Shown here piece after piece: positions 7,558 through 10,086 of a stretch of 10,086 bases of DNA (position 1 is its first letter; each line of letters opens with the position of its first letter). The translations under genes and the position numbers were made by a program. This stretch comes from Nitriliruptoraceae bacterium (GTDB lineage: Bacteria > Actinomycetota > Nitriliruptoria > Nitriliruptorales > Nitriliruptoraceae), in contig SLLJ01000027.1 in NCBI GenBank assembly GCA_007134165.1, positions 1 through 10,086 on the forward strand. The letters run 5' to 3'. Below the pieces are notes generated by a model that was given only the letters and a program-made list of their open reading frames with translations, was not told the origin of the DNA and ran no database searches.

Positions 7558-7600
7558 ATGTTGAGGGAGCGTTTGTCTCGCTCGCTCGTCATGCTGTCGC
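7558..7600 (-). other. possible right end / omega-RNA 3' region of an IS200/IS605-type element
   Basis: Just past the tnpB stop the - strand carries GAGCG-AGACAAA-CGCTC, a 5-bp stem with a 7-nt loop, followed by CCTCAAC at about 7558-7564. TnpB elements end shortly after tnpB with such hairpins, and the omega RNA covers this segment. If intact, the guide would begin at about 7559 and read down into the IS3 fragment. The exact boundary is inferred. Confidence 0.3.
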
Positions 7601-8251
7601 CCGTTGCTGGGCGGGGCAGGGCTTGCGGGTGGCTCCACGTCCACGTTCTGCGTCGCCGGTCCACTCCCAGCAGGACGTGCACACCGCGAGGTGTGCAAGG
7701 TTCGTTGCGGCGTTGATGTCACGGTGGTGGACAACGCCGCATCCGTCACAGGTCCATTCACGCACGTTGAGCGGCAGGTTTGGCTCTCGCCTTGCGCACG
7801 AGGCACAGGTCTTCGATGATGGCAAATGGCGGTGCGCTTCGACCAGGCGGGTGCCGTACCAGCCGGTCTTGTAGCCCAGCTGGCGGGACACCTCACCGAG
7901 TGCGGCGTCTGCCACGGCCCGGTTGAATCCGCGTCCGGCACGGCCAGCACCGGGCTTGCGGGCGGCCATGCCCTTGACTGACAGGTCCTCGACCACGAGT
8001 GTTTCGGTGAGCGAGACCAGTTCGGTGGTGGTCTGGTGGATCGCGTCGGCACGCAGGTTCGCGACCCGGGTGTGGAGCTTGCCGATGCGACGCATCGTGG
8101 TGTGCCACCGTCCCGACCCGCGGGTCTGACGTGCCGCCCGCCGCTGCAAGGTCCGCAGCTTCGCTTGGGCGGCTGCGAGCGGTTTCGGTGCCCGGACGCG
8201 TGCGACCTCGGTCCCTTCGGGGGTGGCAGCGACCAGCAGGTCAACCGGCTG
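7589..8251 (-). pseudogene. tnpB: TnpB (IS200/IS605-family RNA-guided nuclease), N-terminally truncated
   Basis: About 220 residues remain of a protein usually 370-450 long. The frame opens after TAG 8254-8252 with PVDLLVAATPEGTEVARVRA, the segment just after the RuvC-I motif. It continues with QAKLRTLQRRAARQ, then the RuvC-II Glu in TLVVEDLSVKGM, the zinc finger TCASC...WTCDGC, the RuvC-III Asp in HHRDINAATNLA, and a TGA stop at 7591-7589. The WED/REC half and very probably the RuvC-I GxDxG Asp are gone, so it should be inactive as a nuclease. The best in-frame start is TTG8149, which would give a 186-residue piece. No tnpA is nearby. Truncation is at the junction with the recombinase fragment. 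Confidence 0.85.
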
Positions 8252-8288
8252 CTACCCGCCGGCTGAATCGAGGTGTCGACCGGTCGAC

Positions 8289-8746
8289 TCACCGGCCGGA
8301 ACCGCCGCTGCCGAACCGTGCACGGACATCGAGGGTCCCGGCATCCAGCTCGTGGATCGCGTCCTCGAGGACCAGCTCCAGGCACTCCCGCGTGGCGTCG
8401 CCATCCCGGCCCTACCGGCGTCTGCCAGTCTGCGGTGCAGCTCGTCGCGGTCCGCGTCTAGGACCTCGAGCAGCGAGAGCTCTCCGAGCACCGTAAGGAG
8501 CCGGTGCGTGAGTGCGGCCTCGAACCTGGCCCAGTCCAGGGCGTCCTCTAGGAACCCGGCCAACCAGTTGGCGGCGTACGCGCCGAACGTCACCCTCGCG
8601 GCCCGACAACGCAGCGCCGCGGTTGCACGGGTCGCGATCCCCCAGAGTCGGGCGTCAGCCCCGGTCGGCAGCGTTGCGGTGTAGATCTGCCCGCTGATCA
8701 TCAACCGTGCCCGGAAGCGGCCCGACGGCAACCGGTCGATGGCCAC
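8289..8746 (-). pseudogene. tyrosine recombinase/integrase N-terminal fragment
   Basis: It starts at GTG8746, six bases after CGGGGAGG; an upstream GTG8752 abuts that SD and is less likely. It reads VAIDRLPSGRFRARLMISGQ (an arm-type DNA-binding opening as in actinophage and ICE integrases), then VTFGAYAANWLAGFLEDALD and LGELSLLEVLDADRDELHRR, which resembles the SAM-like core-binding domain. After about 8404 the frame turns to low-complexity sequence. The -1 strand alternative GDGDATRECLELVLEDAIHE, ending at TGA 8291-8289, looks like its continuation, implying one base lost near 8405. The catalytic domain (R...HxxR...Y) is absent, replaced by the truncated tnpB. It is non-functional for recombination. 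Family assignment rests on N-terminal style only. Confidence 0.6.
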
Positions 8747-8752
8747 CCGCAC

Positions 8753-8760
8753 CCTCCCCG
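8753..8760 (-). promoter_or_regulatory. ribosome binding site of the recombinase fragment
   Basis: CGGGGAGG on the - strand with 6-nt spacing to GTG8746. It decides the start in favour of GTG8746 over GTG8752. Confidence 0.5.
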
Positions 8761-8763
8761 CCG

Positions 8764-8831
8764 GTGGACAACCACGCTACGTGCACCCACTGATGTGTCA
8801 CGATTCGGGTTTGCAGCCTGTGGACAGCCAC
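8764..8831. repeat. two copies of the palindrome GTGGACARCCAC
   Basis: GTGGACAACCAC at 8764-8775 and GTGGACAGCCAC at 8820-8831 share the dyad GTGG-N4-CCAC and start 56 bp apart, immediately upstream of the recombinase fragment. They are candidates for arm, excisionase or repressor sites; no function is shown. Confidence 0.4.
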
Positions 8832-8855
8832 TCCGACAGACCCCGAAGACGCGAA

Positions 8856-8889
8856 ATTCGGCCTCCCAGGGGGTCGTAGAAGGCCGAAT
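8856..8889 (-). terminator. terminator-like hairpin
   Basis: Perfect 9-bp arms ATTCGGCCT (8856-8864) and AGGCCGAAT (8881-8889) enclose a 16-nt loop. On the - strand the stem is followed by TTTCGCG, a short T-run. It lies just downstream of the tRNA-like sequence on the same strand, as a tRNA terminator would. Confidence 0.45.
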
Positions 8890-8898
8890 CCGTGAAAC

Positions 8899-8924
8899 GC
8901 GCTGGGAGGGATTCGGACCCCCGG
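8899..8924 (-). other. tRNA T-arm/acceptor-like remnant, possible attachment site
   Basis: The - strand reads CCGGGGGTCCGAATCCCTCC followed by CAGCGC. This resembles a tRNA 3' portion: T-stem GGGGG/CCCTC around a 7-nt loop TCCGAAT, then an acceptor-like 3' strand. The canonical TTC of the loop is TCC, and I find no matching 5' acceptor, D-arm or anticodon arm in the upstream 150 bases, so this is not a full tRNA gene. Next to an integrase relic it may be an att remnant. Confidence 0.35.
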
Positions 8925-9098
8925 CCGCCTGATGCGTCGTCGCCTCTGCCTACCGGAATCGAGCGAATACGAGCGAACTGAGCGGATCTCGCGTCGTTGA
9001 GGGCGTCCAGGAGGCACGTTCGGGTTCGACCTGGGTTCGGGATCCGGATCACGGTGGAGCTGTGATCGAGATCCGTGTCGGCATGAGAAGCACGGACG

Positions 9099-10086
9099 TC
9101 AGCCCCCGTGGTACAGCCTGCCGAGGTCGATGAGTTCGACATCGCCTCGATGCCGCATCTCGGCGCGCAGCGAAGGGTCGAACGTCGAGCCGACCAGGAG
9201 AAGGCGTGCGCCATCGGCTCGAGACCCAAGCCGGTTCCTTGCTTCGATGAGCCGACCCAGGTGGCGGCGACCGATCACCTCACCGGCGTTGGCCTCTCCG
9301 ATCGCGGTGATGCGGCGGGAGGCCACATCCGGGTCGTCGTCGGCGACAACGAGGTCCAGTCGCCGTTCGACACCGCCAGCAGCCACCCGCGATCGCCCGA
9401 CATGGGCCCGCTGTCCGGGGACCGTGTCGTCGGACGCGAACCGTTCGACGAAGGTGCGTGCCTGCTGCTCGAAGACCGGAGCTCGGACCTGGCGGTCGAA
9501 CACGTCGACCAGCCGCTGCCGCCACAGCTCCTGCGGGTCACGGGTGCGAAGCCGTGAGCGGTGTGGCTCGAGGACCGCGTAGTGGAACTGCAGGTAGGGA
9601 TCCGCCAGCGCGTAGGTCGGGCGCTGCTTGCGGATCGGGTCCTCATGGCGGGTCACGAACCCGGCATCCACCAGCCTGCCCAGCGCCGGGGCAAGGTTGG
9701 ACACCTGCCGACCCAGCCGCGAGGCGATCCTGCCGGCAGTCACCGATCCGCTCGCGATCACCCCCAGGATGCTGTGATGAAGCGCCGGGTCAGCCCCGGC
9801 CAGCGCCGGGTCCTCCGCGAGCAGCGTGGTCGCCTCGTGGTGCAGGCTCGCCGCGGGTGAGAGCACCCGCTGGGCGATCCACCGATCGACATCACCGGGA
9901 CCGTCGGGCAAGTCGAAGTCGACCATGTCGGTCGCGTAGCCAACGGCGCCACCGATGACCGCGAACACGCGTGCCGCGAGCTCCAGGTCGGACGGGTCAG
10001 CTAGCCGGGTTGCGGCCACGCGGTAGTCGTCGGGGAGCATGACCAGCTCCAACCCGGCCCGGCCGCGAAGGGTCAGCCACCCCGAG
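9099..10086 (-). CDS. AAA ATPase with winged helix and DUF234 domain, C-terminal part
   Basis: Open at the right edge (in frame to 10085), so the N-terminal ATPase core with Walker A/B lies outside. What is here: the ATPase lid region GLELVMLPDDYRVAA; ARVFAVIGGAVGYATDMVDF, the usual P-loop/DUF234 element; a winged helix SILGVIASGSVTAGRIASRL to LVDAGFVTRHEDP; YALADPYLQFHYAVLEPHRS; and the DUF234 domain with RRLDLVVADDD, TAIGEANAGEVIGRRHLGRL and ending DVELIDLGRLYHGG. DUF234 resembles PD-(D/E)xK nucleases; relatives commonly read GEAK at the core, whereas here it is GEAN (Asn codon 9290-9288). The family is widespread and often tied to mobile or defence contexts, with role unproven. The frame is uninterrupted in this window and ends in TGA. 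Confidence 0.85.
   Translation of the reverse strand, partial: SGWLTLRGRAGLELVMLPDDYRVAATRLADPSDLELAARVFAVIGGAVGYATDMVDFDLPDGPGDVDRWIAQRVLSPAASLHHEATTLLAEDPALAGADPALHHSILGVIASGSVTAGRIASRLGRQVSNLAPALGRLVDAGFVTRHEDPIRKQRPTYALADPYLQFHYAVLEPHRSRLRTRDPQELWRQRLVDVFDRQVRAPVFEQQARTFVERFASDDTVPGQRAHVGRSRVAAGGVERRLDLVVADDDPDVASRRITAIGEANAGEVIGRRHLGRLIEARNRLGSRADGARLLLVGSTFDPSLRAEMRHRGDVELIDLGRLYHGG

Larger units (their letters stand above)
8753..9098. other. gene-free region between recombinase fragment and ATPase gene
   Basis: About 345 bases with no credible gene. It contains the paired palindromes, the hairpin and the tRNA-like remnant described separately, plus a 10-bp-spaced direct repeat GAGCGAA (8961-8967, 8971-8977). 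Open frames across it on the - strand (for example the one reading RPGVRIPPSAF) are the artefacts typically produced by translating tRNA-like sequence. Confidence 0.5.

Noticed and set aside
6564..7874. 436-codon + strand open frame spanning FIST, IS3 and tnpB regions
   Set aside because: It is antisense to FIST and tnpB and out of frame with the IS3 fragment, so it crosses three unrelated real sequences.
8655..9229. - strand open frames reading RPGVRIPPSAF and GRGSESLPARFT
   Set aside because: These peptides are the usual by-products of translating tRNA 3' ends; no Shine-Dalgarno or domain.
1..10086. CRISPR array, rRNA or complete tRNA
   Set aside because: No regularly spaced repeats, no rRNA-like sequence, and the only tRNA-like stretch (8899-8924) lacks its 5' half.

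Overview
The window is very GC-rich and its genes use GC-rich codons, GTG/TTG starts and TGA stops. The tyrosine-recombinase, IS3, TnpB and DUF234-ATPase relatives look actinobacterial in style. My best guess is a high-GC actinobacterium, possibly a deep lineage, or a metagenomic contig from one; no marker gene fixes the taxon. Overall this is an accessory region in decay: a sensory operon full of frameshifts and nonsense codons, set among pieces of at least four mobile elements.

Layout, left to right. (1) About 3-900, + strand: most of a LruC/DUF4842-type (probably exported) protein, open at the left edge. Its natural C-terminus is replaced by unclear sequence that runs into a relic of an IS3-family transposase (about 1137-1381, +). 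(2) 1401-2006, - strand: an intact XRE-HTH + receiver protein. A stem-loop spans its stop codon and a 22-bp perfect dyad (2062-2083) lies upstream of its start. (3) 2253-6035, - strand: a very large hybrid histidine kinase (PAS, GAF, PAS, GAF, HisKA, HATPase, REC, HPt; about 1260 residues when reconstructed), broken by two frameshifts and two in-frame TAG codons. (4) 6028-7151, - strand: a FIST_N/FIST_C sensor protein, broken by two frameshifts, whose stop overlaps the kinase start (ATGCGTGA). (5) 7288-7550, + strand: the C-terminal piece of a second, different IS3 transposase. (6) 7589-8251, - strand: the C-terminal half of a TnpB nuclease. (7) 8289-8746, - strand: the N-terminal half of a tyrosine recombinase. 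(8) 8753-9098: no gene; it holds a pair of GTGGACARCCAC palindromes, a terminator-like hairpin and a tRNA T-arm-like sequence that may be an old attachment site. (9) 9099 to the right edge, - strand: the C-terminal part of an AAA ATPase with winged helix and DUF234 domain.

How the genes fit together. FIST protein, hybrid kinase and XRE-receiver lie head to tail on one strand and read as one ligand-to-transcription pathway: FIST binds a small molecule, the multi-sensor kinase relays phosphate through its own REC and HPt domains, and the XRE-REC protein is the natural output. Only the XRE-REC gene is uninterrupted. Three of the four operon frameshifts are one extra base in a run of 5-6 C/G, so sequencing or assembly error must be excluded before the operon is called dead. 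The two TAG codons are not homopolymer events and favour real decay.
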